Of a DNA stretch of 64,000 bases, positions 52,637-61,367 are shown piece by piece; within the stretch, counting starts at the first letter, position 1, and each line of letters begins with the position of its first letter. The DNA is taken from NCBI RefSeq assembly GCF_018614575.1, contig NZ_JAGGOJ010000011.1, forward strand, positions 124,001 to 188,000, given 5' to 3'. The position numbers and the translations under genes are program-made. A model generated the notes under the pieces. It was not told the DNA's origin. It made no database searches and saw nothing but the letters and a program-made list of their open reading frames with translations. The DNA is from Streptomyces sp. ISL-10. Lineage in GTDB: Bacteria > Actinomycetota > Actinomycetes > Streptomycetales > Streptomycetaceae.

Positions 52637-53069
52637 CGTGGCTCCTCAAGGCGTACAAACATCGACGGAACGCTGCGGGCACGTTAGTACGTGCCACCGA
52701 CAACCCCACACAGCGACGGCCGCCTCATCACACCCCCAGCTCTTGCCGCACGGGCTCGCGAAATATCCGGAGCCCGTCGCAGTACAGAAGCGAAGTACAG
52801 CAATTCCCTCCGGCCACAGGCGACATGAGTAAGCCTCAGCAATCCAACGGCGACCCGTTTGAGCACCGATGACCGATCCGGCTACTTTCAACTTGATTGG
52901 GTAATGTCGGGTAGCGTGGGCCCGGTCACCTGCGCCGATGGCCGCCGACCCCTATGGGCCGGCCCTCGGTGTGCATGCTGTGACCGGCAGAGAGGCTGTC
53001 GTCCGACTGAACGGCGATGGGCGGGGCCGATAGGCCACGGGCCGGGCCGGACGATCAAGGAGACCAGCG

Positions 53070-53483
53070 ATGGATGTCAAGGAAAGCTTGCGCCGCTACG
53101 GGCTTCGCCCCGTCGGCGCGGATCTCGACGAGGTCCGCGCACTCCTCAGAGAGCACACGGCGCGTGAGCGACGCGCCCAGGGCGAGGGCGACACCGAGCT
53201 GATGAGGCTCTGCTGCTTCCAGCTGTTCAACAGCGGCGACGTCGACGACGTGCTCCTGGTCTGGAGTGCGAAGCAAGCCAGCTTCGACGCAGCGTGCTCG
53301 ATCGACATCGAATTCCTGCTTGGGCACGGGCTCGACGCGACGAAGGCCCACCTCTCGGCCAACCGTGCACCTGCTGCGGCGGCGGCGCTGGATCGACTGC
53401 GCGAGCTCGAGGCGGACGGTGAATTCGAGAGCTTTTCAGTGGAGGAGCGCTCCGCCTCCTACGACCGGTACTACGGCGACTGA
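53070..53483 (+). CDS. Passenger protein inside the IS630 ends, unknown
   Basis: A 137-residue protein (VKESLRRYGLRPVGADLDEV, then RALLREHTARERRAQGEGDT, CCFQLFNSGDVDDVLLVWSA, DIEFLLGHGLDATKAHLS). The middle segment reads like an ankyrin-type or immunity-type helical protein. The ATG at 53070 follows AGGAGACCAGCG. Its stop is 22 bases from the convergent transposase stop, inside the inverted repeats. I do not recognise the family. Confidence 0.7.
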   Translation: MDVKESLRRYGLRPVGADLDEVRALLREHTARERRAQGEGDTELMRLCCFQLFNSGDVDDVLLVWSAKQASFDAACSIDIEFLLGHGLDATKAHLSANRAPAAAAALDRLRELEADGEFESFSVEERSASYDRYYGD

Positions 53484-53505
53484 CGATTCTGCAGCGCAGC
53501 GCCGC

Positions 53506-54569
53506 TCAGTCGTCCGTGATGAGGCCGGGGCCCGCAAGGCAGCTGTCGACGAAGTCCGGGCGGTACTGGATCTGCTTGAGCCTGCGCTTCATGGCCTTGG
53601 TGATCTGGCCCAGGTCGGCTGCGGCGAGGTTGCCGATGTCGCGCTTGACCAGCGACCAGATGCCCTCCTGCGGGTTCAGGTCCGGCGCGTAGGTGGGCAG
53701 CTGGAACACGGTGAGCCACGCGGCATTCGCGGCGATGAACTCCCGCATCCCAGCGGTCAGGTGGAGGCGGACGTTGTCCCAGACCAGCACGATCGGTCCA
53801 CCGAGCTGGATGCGGGCACGCGCCAAGAGGTCGCGGAAGTCCCGCCAGCCGAAGCCCTTCGGCTCGCCCTTGCGCCCTCGGTACTCGCGGATGGCGTAGA
53901 TCAGCCGGGACCGCGCGCCCGGCTTGTAGCAGGTCATACCCGCCATCGACACCCGTCCGGAGCCCCGGCCGCGAACCCGGACGACCGGGGTCCGGCCGAT
54001 CCGCCCCCAGGTTCTAGAGCGCGGCGGCGTCATCGACTGGCCGGCCTCATCCTCGAAGACGATCCTGCCGTTGTACGCCGCCGCACAGCTTTTACCCGCG
54101 GCCAGACCTCCTTCTTCCAGAGCTCAACCGCCGCATCGTCGCGCTCGATCGCCCGGCGGGTGGGCTGCTGCCACGACCAGCCGTGCCGCTTCAGCAGCCG
54201 CCACGTGCCCTCCACCGTGTACGAAACGTGGAACAGTCGACCGATCAGCATCTTGACCCGCGCCAGCGTTTACCGCTGATAGGCCCAGCCGTGGACGAGC
54301 GGTCCACGCTCCAACTCCCGCTCTAGTCTCGCAATCTGAGTCGGGTTGAGCCGGGGGCGTCCCGGAGATCCCTTCGACAGGATCCCGGTCTCGCCTCGCT
54401 CGCGCCAGGCCCGCCGCCACCGCTCCACCGACCGCTCGCTCACCCGCAGCGCGGCAGCAATCTCCCGGTTCTTCACCCCGCCCTCGAAGCGTTCCACGGC
54501 CTGCAGCCGGATCCGCTCCCGCGCGGCCCTCTCGGCGTCGGTCAGCCCGCCGCCCTGCGCGTACCTCAC
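53506..54569 (-). pseudogene. IS630-family transposase, interrupted
   Basis: The parts of a DDE transposase are present in two frames. The N-terminal HTH piece starts at 54569 (EIAALRVSERSVERWRRAW) and stops at a TAA (54270-54272) where the frame reads HGWAYQR*TLARVK. The next piece gives LIGRLFHVSYTVEGTWRLLK, and a frameshift near 54085 leads into FEDEAGQSM (first Asp), VWDNVRLH (second Asp) and DLNPQEGIWS (Glu). At least two lesions inactivate it. Confidence 0.88.
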
Positions 54570-54710
54570 AGCCCCACAGCTACCGCAGCCGACAGGCCGG
54601 CGTCAGGCAGCATCCCGACATCACCCAATCAAGTTCAGTAGCGCTCCGGACCAGAAGTCGTCCGTGCCGACCGGGCCCGATCATGCGGGGAACCGCGTGG
54701 AGCCAAGAGG

Positions 54711-55008
54711 TCAGCCCTGTTGCAGGGCGGCAAGACCCTTCTGCAAGTCGTCGCTGTTCATCACCGGCTGGATCTCGATCTTCGCGCCGAGTCCCCTCGA
54801 AGAGCAGCTCCGCGATGGTGGGCAGCTGTGAACTGTCCTGCATGTCGAAGACGAAGGTGCAGGCCCGCCCACCCTCGCTGGGGCCGAAGTAGGCCGCCTC
54901 AGGCTTGAGCCGTTCCGTCATCGACTGGATGAGTTTCGGCAGCGTGCCGTTCTTGAGTGCCTCATTCGAGACCTGGGTGTCCAGATGCGCTCTCAACGTG
55001 ACCCTCAT
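54711..55008 (-). pseudogene. Frameshifted paralogue of the 98-aa protein at 61.4 kb
   Basis: It starts at an ATG at 55008 (MRVTLRAHLDTQVSNEALKN) and matches the intact gene at 61368 through RLKPEAAYF, FVFDMQDSSQLPTIAE, then loses frame near 54800 in a G run. The other frame continues with GAKIEIQPVMNSDDLQKGLA and ends at 54711. It is 298 bases against 297 in the intact copy, so one inserted base explains it. Confidence 0.82.
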
Positions 55009-55491
55009 TGCACCCGCTCCTTCCGCCCACCACGACCGGCGCGGTTCCCGTTCGCGCTCGCTGAGACCCGGTGACGTCCCGCTCGACCTCACCTTGAGTG
55101 ATCAGGGCAGCAACATCTTGTCCTCCGTCCGTGCCGCCGTGGATGTGGTAGCCGCCGCGCCTCGTCGGCCAGTTCTCAGACGGTCGTTTTTCAGTCGGTC
55201 AGCCGCGCCGGCGGCCGGTGATTGCCCGACGCTCGCGGACCTTGGCGCGAGACGACACCTCGATGCGAACCATCGGCGGGGCGGTCGCTGAAGTCTGCTG
55301 GGCGGTTCAGGTGGCTCGCCGCGACCGATGAGGGTTCACCTGTGGTCGCAGCAGTCTGACCCGGCGGGGGAGCAAGTCGACCGCGCGAACCTGCGTGATG
55401 GCGCCTTTCCGCGGTAGGCGGCAGGGCCCTGGGGCGGGAGCCGGACCCAGGCCGCTTGATCGCCGTTGGGCGACCAAGCGGTATGCCGTCG
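55009..55491. other. Gene-free stretch
   Basis: About 480 bases without a credible gene on either strand. The open frames give Arg/Pro-rich shadow products. I see no strong hairpin or operator. Confidence 0.45.
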
Positions 55492-56730
55492 CTATGAGGT
55501 CGGCTGAGGCGACGGCCGGGCACCCGTGACCGGGATGTCGAAGACGTGCGCCGGGGTCACGATGCGGGTGATCGCCTGGCCGAAGAGGGTACTGGGCTCC
55601 GTCTGATCGTGGAGGATGTCCGTATTGAGGAGCACGACCAGCGTGGCCTGCGACTCGGGCAGATACACGGTGAGGGACTCGTAGCCCGGCAGCGAGCCGT
55701 TGTGGCCGATCCACCCCTGGATGTTGAAGATGCCCAGTCCGTAGCCGGTGCCCGGAATACCCGTCGGCTGCATCTTGAGGCGCTTGGCCTGCGTCTCGGG
55801 GGACAGCAGGGTGCCGGTGGCGAGAGTACGGGCCCAACTGCGCATGTCCCGCAGGTCGGAGATCATCGCGCCGGCCGCCCAGCCCCAGGAGGGATCCCAG
55901 TCCGTGGAGTCCTCGACCTTTCCTGAGGCGGTCTGGTTGGTGTAGCCGTGGGCGTGCGGGCTCGGGAACTCGGCGCCGGTCGGGAAGATGGTGTGGCGCA
56001 GCCCCGCCGGCTTCACGACCTTCTGGTCGATGAACTCGTGCAGTGGCATACCGCCGGCCTTTTCCACGACCAGGCCGAGCAGGATCAGGTTGGTGTTGGA
56101 GTACTCGAATTCCTCACCGGGCTGGAACTGCACCGGGTGTTTGAAGGCGTAGTCCAGCAACTGCTGGGGAGTGAAGGGCTTCCGCGGGTCGGAGACCAGT
56201 GCTTTGACGAAGTCCTCGTCCATGGAGTAGTTGAACAGCCCGCTGCGCATGCTCGCCAGGTTGCTCAGGGTGATCTTGTCTCCGTTGGGTACTCCCTTGA
56301 TGTACTTCTCGATCGGATCGTCCAGACCCACCTTGCCCTCGTCGACCAGTTCGAGCAGCGCGCTCACGATGAAGGTCTTGGTCTCGCTGCCGATCCGCAT
56401 ATACAGATTCGGCTCCATGGGGGCACCGCTGGCCTTGTCGGCGACGCCGAAGGTACGGATGTAACTGCCCTTGCCAGGTGCCGACAGACTGACCATGACG
56501 CCGGGCACGCCTGCCTCGCGCATGACCTGCCGGACGGCGGTGTCCAGACGTTCAGCGACGGCCGGGGTGAGCTCGGGGAAGTCGTTGTCCTGGAAGGCCG
56601 ACGCGGAGAGGGACGACCCCGGGGCCGGTGTGACGCCGTACGCGCTTCCCGTCGATACCGGTACGGCCAGCATCGCGGTCACGGCCAGTCCTACGCATGC
56701 CCTGCGCCAACGAATCTGCGAGTACCTCAC
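55492..56730 (-). CDS. Exported beta-lactamase-fold serine hydrolase
   Basis: A 412-residue secreted serine hydrolase of the class C beta-lactamase/D-alanyl-D-alanine carboxypeptidase group. A signal peptide fills the first 31 residues (RRACVGLAVTAMLAVPVSTG). The nucleophile motif SETK is at 115-118, the Tyr motif YSN at 210-212, and HNG, standing in for KTG, is near residue 353. It resembles the Streptomyces R61 DD-peptidase family and may act on peptidoglycan peptides or esters. The GTG at 56730 follows AGGAGG. Confidence 0.9.
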   Translation of the reverse strand: MRYSQIRWRRACVGLAVTAMLAVPVSTGSAYGVTPAPGSSLSASAFQDNDFPELTPAVAERLDTAVRQVMREAGVPGVMVSLSAPGKGSYIRTFGVADKASGAPMEPNLYMRIGSETKTFIVSALLELVDEGKVGLDDPIEKYIKGVPNGDKITLSNLASMRSGLFNYSMDEDFVKALVSDPRKPFTPQQLLDYAFKHPVQFQPGEEFEYSNTNLILLGLVVEKAGGMPLHEFIDQKVVKPAGLRHTIFPTGAEFPSPHAHGYTNQTASGKVEDSTDWDPSWGWAAGAMISDLRDMRSWARTLATGTLLSPETQAKRLKMQPTGIPGTGYGLGIFNIQGWIGHNGSLPGYESLTVYLPESQATLVVLLNTDILHDQTEPSTLFGQAITRIVTPAHVFDIPVTGARPSPQPTS

Positions 56731-56752
56731 GGGCAGACCTCCTGCCAGACGA

Positions 56753-56774
56753 GGACGTCCGGGGACGTCCGGAC
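56753..56774 (-). promoter_or_regulatory. Tandem GGACGTCC palindromes upstream of the hydrolase
   Basis: GGACGTCC at 56753-56760 and again at 56763-56770, followed by GGAC, gives a 10-bp periodic set of palindromes just ahead of the hydrolase ribosome site. A possible -10 (TAGCGT on the minus strand near 56794-56799) lies upstream of it. It looks like an operator in the leader; the regulator is unknown. Confidence 0.5.
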
Positions 56775-57531
56775 AGGGTCACTCTCCCTTTACGCTAGGG
56801 CCGCCGGGGGGCCTCCGCATGGCGGCGCCGGGTTGCAGATGTCGCGAAACCGTGCCGGTCCGGGCCGTGTGGGTACGGCGTGCACGCCGTGGACGGCGCC
56901 GGGAGGTCTCCGGTCGCGGTTCGCGCCGTCAACTCGCTCAGGCCGACCTGAAGTGGCCGTTTGGCCGCGCCGGAGAGCCATTTCCAGCGGAGTGGATGGT
57001 GGGCACGCCCGAATGCGCCGGCTGGCACGAGAGTTGTTCCAGTCCGTGCCAGATCGACCGGTGAACCGCGGTGACTCGGGGGCAGGAGTGCTGATCGAGG
57101 GGCGTGGACCGATGGTGCTGTATGTCCGTTGATTCGACTGCTGCACACCGTCCGGGCCAACGCCCCGCCCGGAGTTCATGTTTCGCCTGCGGGAAGCAAC
57201 TCCCCTACAGCGCGGTGTTCGTCGGCCGGGCCGTGGCCCGCAGGGGCACCCCCGGATACCCGTGAAGACCAGCTTGCCCCGCACGCGCTTGCCGTCGGTC
57301 GGCAGGGTCTCGAACGGGACGTCTGCGCGCTCTGGTGCGCTACCTCGAACTGCCTCGGACCTGGCTGATCCATCGATTCGCCCAGCCCGGCAAGTACGGG
57401 ACATCGGGCCTGATCCAGTCCCGAAGCCGACTTGTACCAGCAGCCCGCTTCGATACGCCCTGTTCGTACGTCGGCGCGCTGCCGAACGACAGCTAACCTG
57501 CAAGCCGCACAGCACGAAAAGGAAGACTCAG
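56775..57531. other. Gene-free stretch before the asparaginase
   Basis: About 750 bases without a supported gene. Open frames on both strands look like shadows. The stretch 57134-57340 has coding-like composition and may be a gene remnant, but I cannot name it. Confidence 0.4.
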
Positions 57532-58512
57532 ATGACGGACACGCCTCGACGCGTTGCAGTGTTCTCACTCGGTGGCACGATCGCGATGACCTCGCAGGAC
57601 GAGGGGGGTGCGACCCCGACGCTCTCAGCCGCTGATCTCGTGGCAGCCGTACCAGGTCTTGCCGAGACCGGTGTCGTGATCGAGGTCCACGACTTCCGAC
57701 GAGTGCCCGGTGCATCGCTGGCCTTCCGCGACCTCCTCGATCTCGTCGCGGAAATCGAAACGCTCGATGTGGACGGCGTGGTGATCACGCAGGGCACGGA
57801 CACCATCGAAGAGACCTCGTATCTGATCGACCTCGTGTACTCGGCCGAGATGCCGATCGTGGTCACAGGAGCGATGCGCAACGCGAGCATGGCGGGCGCC
57901 GACGGGCCGGCCAATGTGCTTGCTGCCGTCCGTGTCGCTGACTGCATCGAGGCCCGGGGGATCGGGGCCGTGGTCGTGTTCGGCGAAGAGATTCACGCCG
58001 CCCGCTGGGTGCGCAAGGCTCACGCCACCAGCCCCACGGCGTTCACGTCCTACCCGGGACCGATCGGTTACATCGCCGAGGACAGAGTACGGATCTGGAG
58101 CCGGCCGACCGAAGAGCCGAAGATCCCGCGCCGGCAACTCAGCAACGACGCCCGGACCGCGGTGGCGCAGATCGGACTTGGAGATGATGGGGTCGTGCTG
58201 CGTGCCATCGGGGGGCAGGTCGATGGCTTGGTCGTTGCCGCGTTGGGCGTCGGGCACGTGCCCATGGGGTGCGTCGATGCGCTGGCTGACCTTGCCCAAG
58301 AGATGCCGGTGGTCCTGGCGACGCGCACCGGGGCCGGACCCGTCCTGACCCACACCTACGGATTCCCCGGATCGGAAGCCGATCTGCTGTCGCGTGGGCT
58401 CCTCGCAGCAAACACTCTCGGGCCGATCAAGGCGCGAGTTCTTCTCCAGCTCCTGTTGATGCACGGTGCCGATCGCGACGGTATCGCAGAGCATCTGAGC
58501 CGCATCCACTGA
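57532..58512 (+). CDS. L-asparaginase (type I/II fold)
   Basis: A 326-residue amidohydrolase that converts L-asparagine to aspartate and ammonia. Both catalytic Thr motifs are present: GGTIAMT at 14-20 (Thr16) and TQGTDT at 85-90 (Thr88, Asp89), plus TGAMRNASMAGADGPANV for the catalytic Lys region, although that segment shows no Lys at the usual place. There is no signal peptide, so it is probably cytoplasmic. The ATG at 57532 follows AAAAGGAAGA. It stands alone. Confidence 0.92.
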   Translation: MTDTPRRVAVFSLGGTIAMTSQDEGGATPTLSAADLVAAVPGLAETGVVIEVHDFRRVPGASLAFRDLLDLVAEIETLDVDGVVITQGTDTIEETSYLIDLVYSAEMPIVVTGAMRNASMAGADGPANVLAAVRVADCIEARGIGAVVVFGEEIHAARWVRKAHATSPTAFTSYPGPIGYIAEDRVRIWSRPTEEPKIPRRQLSNDARTAVAQIGLGDDGVVLRAIGGQVDGLVVAALGVGHVPMGCVDALADLAQEMPVVLATRTGAGPVLTHTYGFPGSEADLLSRGLLAANTLGPIKARVLLQLLLMHGADRDGIAEHLSRIH

Positions 58513-58519
58513 CCGAGGC

Positions 58520-58809
58520 CCACATCCGTCCCGCCCAAAGCCGGTCCACCGGCTGCAGCCGTTCAGCTGCGGCTCGCCGCCGTGAGCATGGAGCGGTCGC
58601 ACAGTCATCTCGTGGCGCACTTGGAACGCCAGGTGATACGGGGTGAGTCCGTCCCTTGAAGCGCGTAGTGGGTCAGCACCACACGCGAGCAGGACAGCTG
58701 TGCATGCGGTGCTCAGCGGATTGCCTGTTTGGACGGAGGCGTCCGCCTCACCGTCAATGGCCCGGAGCAACGGCGTCCACAGGTGTCGCAGGTGCGTCAC
58801 CGGCACCAT
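58520..58809 (-). pseudogene. Ankyrin-repeat gene remnant
   Basis: A minus-strand frame from an ATG at 58809 reads TPLLRAIDGEADASVQTGNP, then TAVLLACGADPLRASRDGLT and PYHLAFQVRHEMTV, clearly ankyrin-like. It then loses similarity and runs antisense through the asparaginase gene, so the original end is gone. It is probably the leftover of a longer ankyrin protein. Confidence 0.55.
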
Positions 58810-58996
58810 CGCCCTGTCCGCGCTCGCTTCGATGCTCGAATCATGCCGGGGTACAGCACCGAGGGTCAGTCCAGAGGGACGCAGGCGGGCGCGTACGCCA
58901 GCAGCGCCCTTCGGCCGCCATGACGTCGGTCGAAGGGCGCTGCTCTTCGTTTGGCTGACGATGCCGCAGGAGCCGTCCGTCAGCCTCGCAGTGGGC
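58810..58996. other. Short non-coding gap
   Basis: Nothing credible is encoded. A GGGCGCTG..CAGCGCCC-type inverted repeat around 58900-58943 may end the secreted-protein gene that follows on the minus strand. Confidence 0.4.
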
Positions 58997-59524
58997 TCAG
59001 CCGTTGATCATGTCGTCGCCGCCGCACTTTCCGTTGTCGCACTTGAACGTGGCCTGAAACACGTCGACCGCCAGGATCAGGTGAGCCAGGCGTTCCCGCG
59101 CCTCGGGCACGCTCGGCGGGGTGGCGTTGAGGGGGGCGAACACGGCGTCCAGCAGGTCCCTCAGCAGGTCGGCTTCCTCCGCGCACAGGCACTTGCTGTC
59201 CTCCAGCGCCGTCACCCTACGGTCGGCCTGCTCCAGAGCGGTGCGCGCGGTCGGGATCAGCGGAGTCGTGCTGTCGAGCGAATCGGCCGCCAACTGCAGC
59301 CGGCTGTCCAGCTGCATGAGAATCGGCCCGCAGTTCTCCCTCTCGTCGTCCTTGTCCTTGTCCCTGCCCTTATCCTTGTCCTTTTCGTCGCCCTTGTCTG
59401 CGACGACCGCGGCGGACCGGGTGGGCTTCGTGTCGGCCGAGACTGTGGGGGCCATGAACACGGTGGCGGCGGCGACCGCCGCTGTGACGGCCATGATCGA
59501 GCCGCGGATCTTGACAGATATCAT
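58997..59524 (-). CDS. Secreted charged, Cys-containing protein, unknown
   Basis: A 175-residue exported protein. The signal peptide is about 33 residues (IMAVTAAVAAATVFMAPTVS). The mature protein opens with a very charged run (EKDKDKGRDKDKDDERENCG) and continues with helices (MQLDSRLQLAADSLDSTTPL, LLRDLLDAVFAPLN) and Cys at CG, CLC, CDNGKCGG. The ATG at 59524 has GAGGAG 9 bases upstream. No family is recognised; the charged stretch could bind cations or the wall. Confidence 0.8.
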   Translation of the reverse strand: MISVKIRGSIMAVTAAVAAATVFMAPTVSADTKPTRSAAVVADKGDEKDKDKGRDKDKDDERENCGPILMQLDSRLQLAADSLDSTTPLIPTARTALEQADRRVTALEDSKCLCAEEADLLRDLLDAVFAPLNATPPSVPEARERLAHLILAVDVFQATFKCDNGKCGGDDMING

Positions 59525-59851
59525 CTCGTGCTTCTCCTCAATGCACTCTGATGCGAGATGAGACGAGCCGCTCCGGATGGGGCGCTCGAGTTCCAGAGAA
59601 CCCACTCTGACTCTTCGTGCAACCGCGACTACCGTCCGTATCGTGGGCCGTTGAGGCCACACTCTGCGAGAGCCGCAGGTCAACAGCCCAGAAGCCCCCT
59701 TCGAACCGCGTGGCCCCCTTGTCGTGCAGATCAGTGACGCACCGACCGCTGGGGAGCGACGGCTGAGCGCTCGGACGTATGGCGCGGTGCGGTCCGGCCG
59801 GAACCGGCGGAACGGCACGGCCGGTCCGGGCGACTCCACGATCGCGCTACC
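59525..59851. other. Intergenic region
   Basis: About 330 bases; it should contain the promoter of the secreted-protein gene on the minus strand. I see no credible gene and no clear operator. Confidence 0.4.
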
Positions 59852-60055
59852 TTGCGCGACTCCGCGCCTGCCTGTCCCCGGTGCGACGGCCCACTGAAGG
59901 CCGGCGCGATGGTGCTCTGCCACCGCGAGGACGACGACCGGCGCACCTGCCGCATGGTCTGGGGCTGCTCCAGCGAACACGTCTGGTGGAGGTGGGCCGA
60001 CCGTCCGCGCGCGCCGTTGGAGCCTTGCCCGTACCCTGATCTGCTCGACAGCTGA
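59852..60055 (+). CDS. Small Cys-rich protein, unknown
   Basis: A 67-residue frame starting at TTG 59852 with CPRCDGPLKAGAMVLCHRED, then RRTCRMVWGCSSEHVWWRWA and PCPYPDLL. The Cys and Trp spacing looks like a real zinc-binding protein rather than a shadow. A TACCTT at about 59848 lies right at the start, so a leaderless message is possible but unproven. Confidence 0.45.
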   Translation: MRDSAPACPRCDGPLKAGAMVLCHREDDDRRTCRMVWGCSSEHVWWRWADRPRAPLEPCPYPDLLDS

Positions 60056-60111
60056 CATCTGCATCTGGGTCAATGGCGATGGACCACGCAGCTACGGATG
60101 TACTCGGCGGC

Positions 60112-60172
60112 ATCGGGCTTGAGCGGTCAGGTCCACAGACTGCCCGAGTCGCGGCAATCTCACGGGCCCGAT
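60112..60172 (+). repeat. Structured repeat, copy C
   Basis: The outer stem ATCGGGC (60112-60118)/GCCCGAT (60166-60172) is perfect; the inner stem GG(T)CAG (60125-60130)/CTGCC (60140-60144) has one bulged base. It shares AGACTGCCCGAGTCGCGGCA with copy B, and both are followed by a TGGCAGCTC(C/G)CGCCCAA block. Confidence 0.7.
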
Positions 60173-60450
60173 CTCTTGTCCCCTGGCAGCTCGCGCCCAA
60201 AGACGGTGAACCACCTGCGCGTTGGCCTGATCGTTGGCTTGTGCCCACCTCTTGATGACCTGGGAGGCGGACTCCGGCGTGGCCACACCTGAGGCTCAGG
60301 CGAGTCAGGTCCGTACACCCTGATTGACGTTCATCCCGATGGCGGCCCTGGGTAGCGGAGGGTGATTCATTCTCTGAGGATCAGATACGAGAACAGGCGC
60401 TACCCGGGTGGATGGATCGGTCCTCTCTTTTGTGTCCGGAGGTATGTTGC
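60173..60450. other. Intergenic region before the Cys-rich gene
   Basis: No gene is seen. CCGGAGG at 60437-60443 is the ribosome site of the next gene. The sequence becomes less GC-rich toward that gene. Confidence 0.4.
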
Positions 60451-60966
60451 ATGGAAAGCTCCTCGTTGTCCGCCATCGAGGCCGTCGTGTCCAGTGGCAA
60501 GGCTGTGATTTCCGCGGATGACAGCAGCATCGTCGCCGCTGTGCAAGAGACCCTCAGGAAGGGCGGGTCTGCGACGTTCTACGTCACTCATGCCCAAGCG
60601 GCAGCGGTGAACTCCTGGTACTGGACACCAAAGCGAATCAGGGAAACGGAAGTGGAGGCCGTTTCCAAAGAGGAAAAGGCAAGGATTGAGGCGGAGTTGG
60701 GGGTCAAGGAAACCGGAGCTCTGTTCTCGAACCGGATCCCATGTGAATGCGGACGCGTCTACGGCGCGTTTGAGTTTGTGCAGCAGGGGATTCGTGAGCA
60801 CGGGCGAGAGGCGGTGGGAGCGGTCCTGGAGTTGAAGGACACGTCCGTCATTCGCGTGAATCCGGTCCAAGTCACTGTGTGTCCTGACTGCAACCAAAGG
60901 CTGTTGCGCGGTCACTACTACTGCTGGGTGAACGGGTATGGGTGCTGTAAGAGCGACGAGATCTGA
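60451..60966 (+). CDS. Cys-rich cytoplasmic protein, unknown
   Basis: A 171-residue protein with an N-terminal helical part (SSLSAIEAVVSSGKAVISAD), a charged middle (ETEVEAVSKEEKARIEAEL) and a C-terminal metal-binding-like part: CECG near 110, CPDCNQRLL near 151, then CWVNGYGCC near the end. Its GC is lower than that of the surroundings. The ATG at 60451 follows GGAGG at 7 bases. I recognise no family. Confidence 0.7.
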   Translation: MESSSLSAIEAVVSSGKAVISADDSSIVAAVQETLRKGGSATFYVTHAQAAAVNSWYWTPKRIRETEVEAVSKEEKARIEAELGVKETGALFSNRIPCECGRVYGAFEFVQQGIREHGREAVGAVLELKDTSVIRVNPVQVTVCPDCNQRLLRGHYYCWVNGYGCCKSDEI

Positions 60967-61367
60967 CCGGCACCAGGGACCCGGGAGCGGCACCTTCTCC
61001 GAGTCGCCGTGCCAGATGCGTGCCGCATCAACCGGCCACGGTGAAGCCGGAGCATCCGACGATTCCCCGGCCAGGTCTACAACGGGCCGTCCGCCCGGTT
61101 CACGGCCAGACAGCGTGTCGAACGAGCCGTGACTCCCGAGCTCAGAGCGCACCGCCGGCCTTGGCGCTCTCATGCCGGCATCCTTCTCCGCATGCGACGA
61201 GGCATCCTTCGCGTCCCGCTGATCGGCACGTCTGCCTGCCCGGGCGTCTCGCACGGAGCAGGAGATGTTGCGGCAGACGATCGCGGACGTGAGGCTGATC
61301 GGGACGCACTGGATCCCCGCTGGCGCGGCCGGACCGCGCAGGTCTCGGTGCGAGAGGAGAGCGTGCG
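60967..61367. other. Gene-free stretch with an arm-site-like pair
   Basis: About 400 bases without a credible gene. GTGCCAG (61009-61015) and GTGCCGC (61020-61026) are 11 bp apart, like the integrase arm sites of the island, and could be a trace of an older element end. GGAGAGCG just before 61368 is the next ribosome site. Confidence 0.4.

Larger units (their letters stand above)
52885..54638. mobile_element. IS630-type insertion sequence with passenger gene
   Basis: Terminal inverted repeats are visible: AACTTGATTGGGTAATGTCGGG from 52890 and, on the other strand at the right end (54615-54636), AACTTGATTGGGTGATGTCGGG, one mismatch in 22. Both ends abut a TA (52883-52884 and 54639-54640), the target duplication of IS630/mariner elements. 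The element is 1754 bp, longer than usual, because it holds a 137-residue gene besides the transposase. The transposase is broken, so it cannot move by itself. Confidence 0.8.

Noticed and set aside
57625..58809. 394-residue minus-strand frame over the asparaginase
   Set aside because: Only its first 290 bases, outside the asparaginase gene, look ankyrin-like; the rest is antisense shadow.
46231..60172. The three structured repeats as IS ends or CRISPR repeats
   Set aside because: They are not regularly spaced, no transposase lies between matched ends, and no cas genes exist in the window; no CRISPR array was seen.
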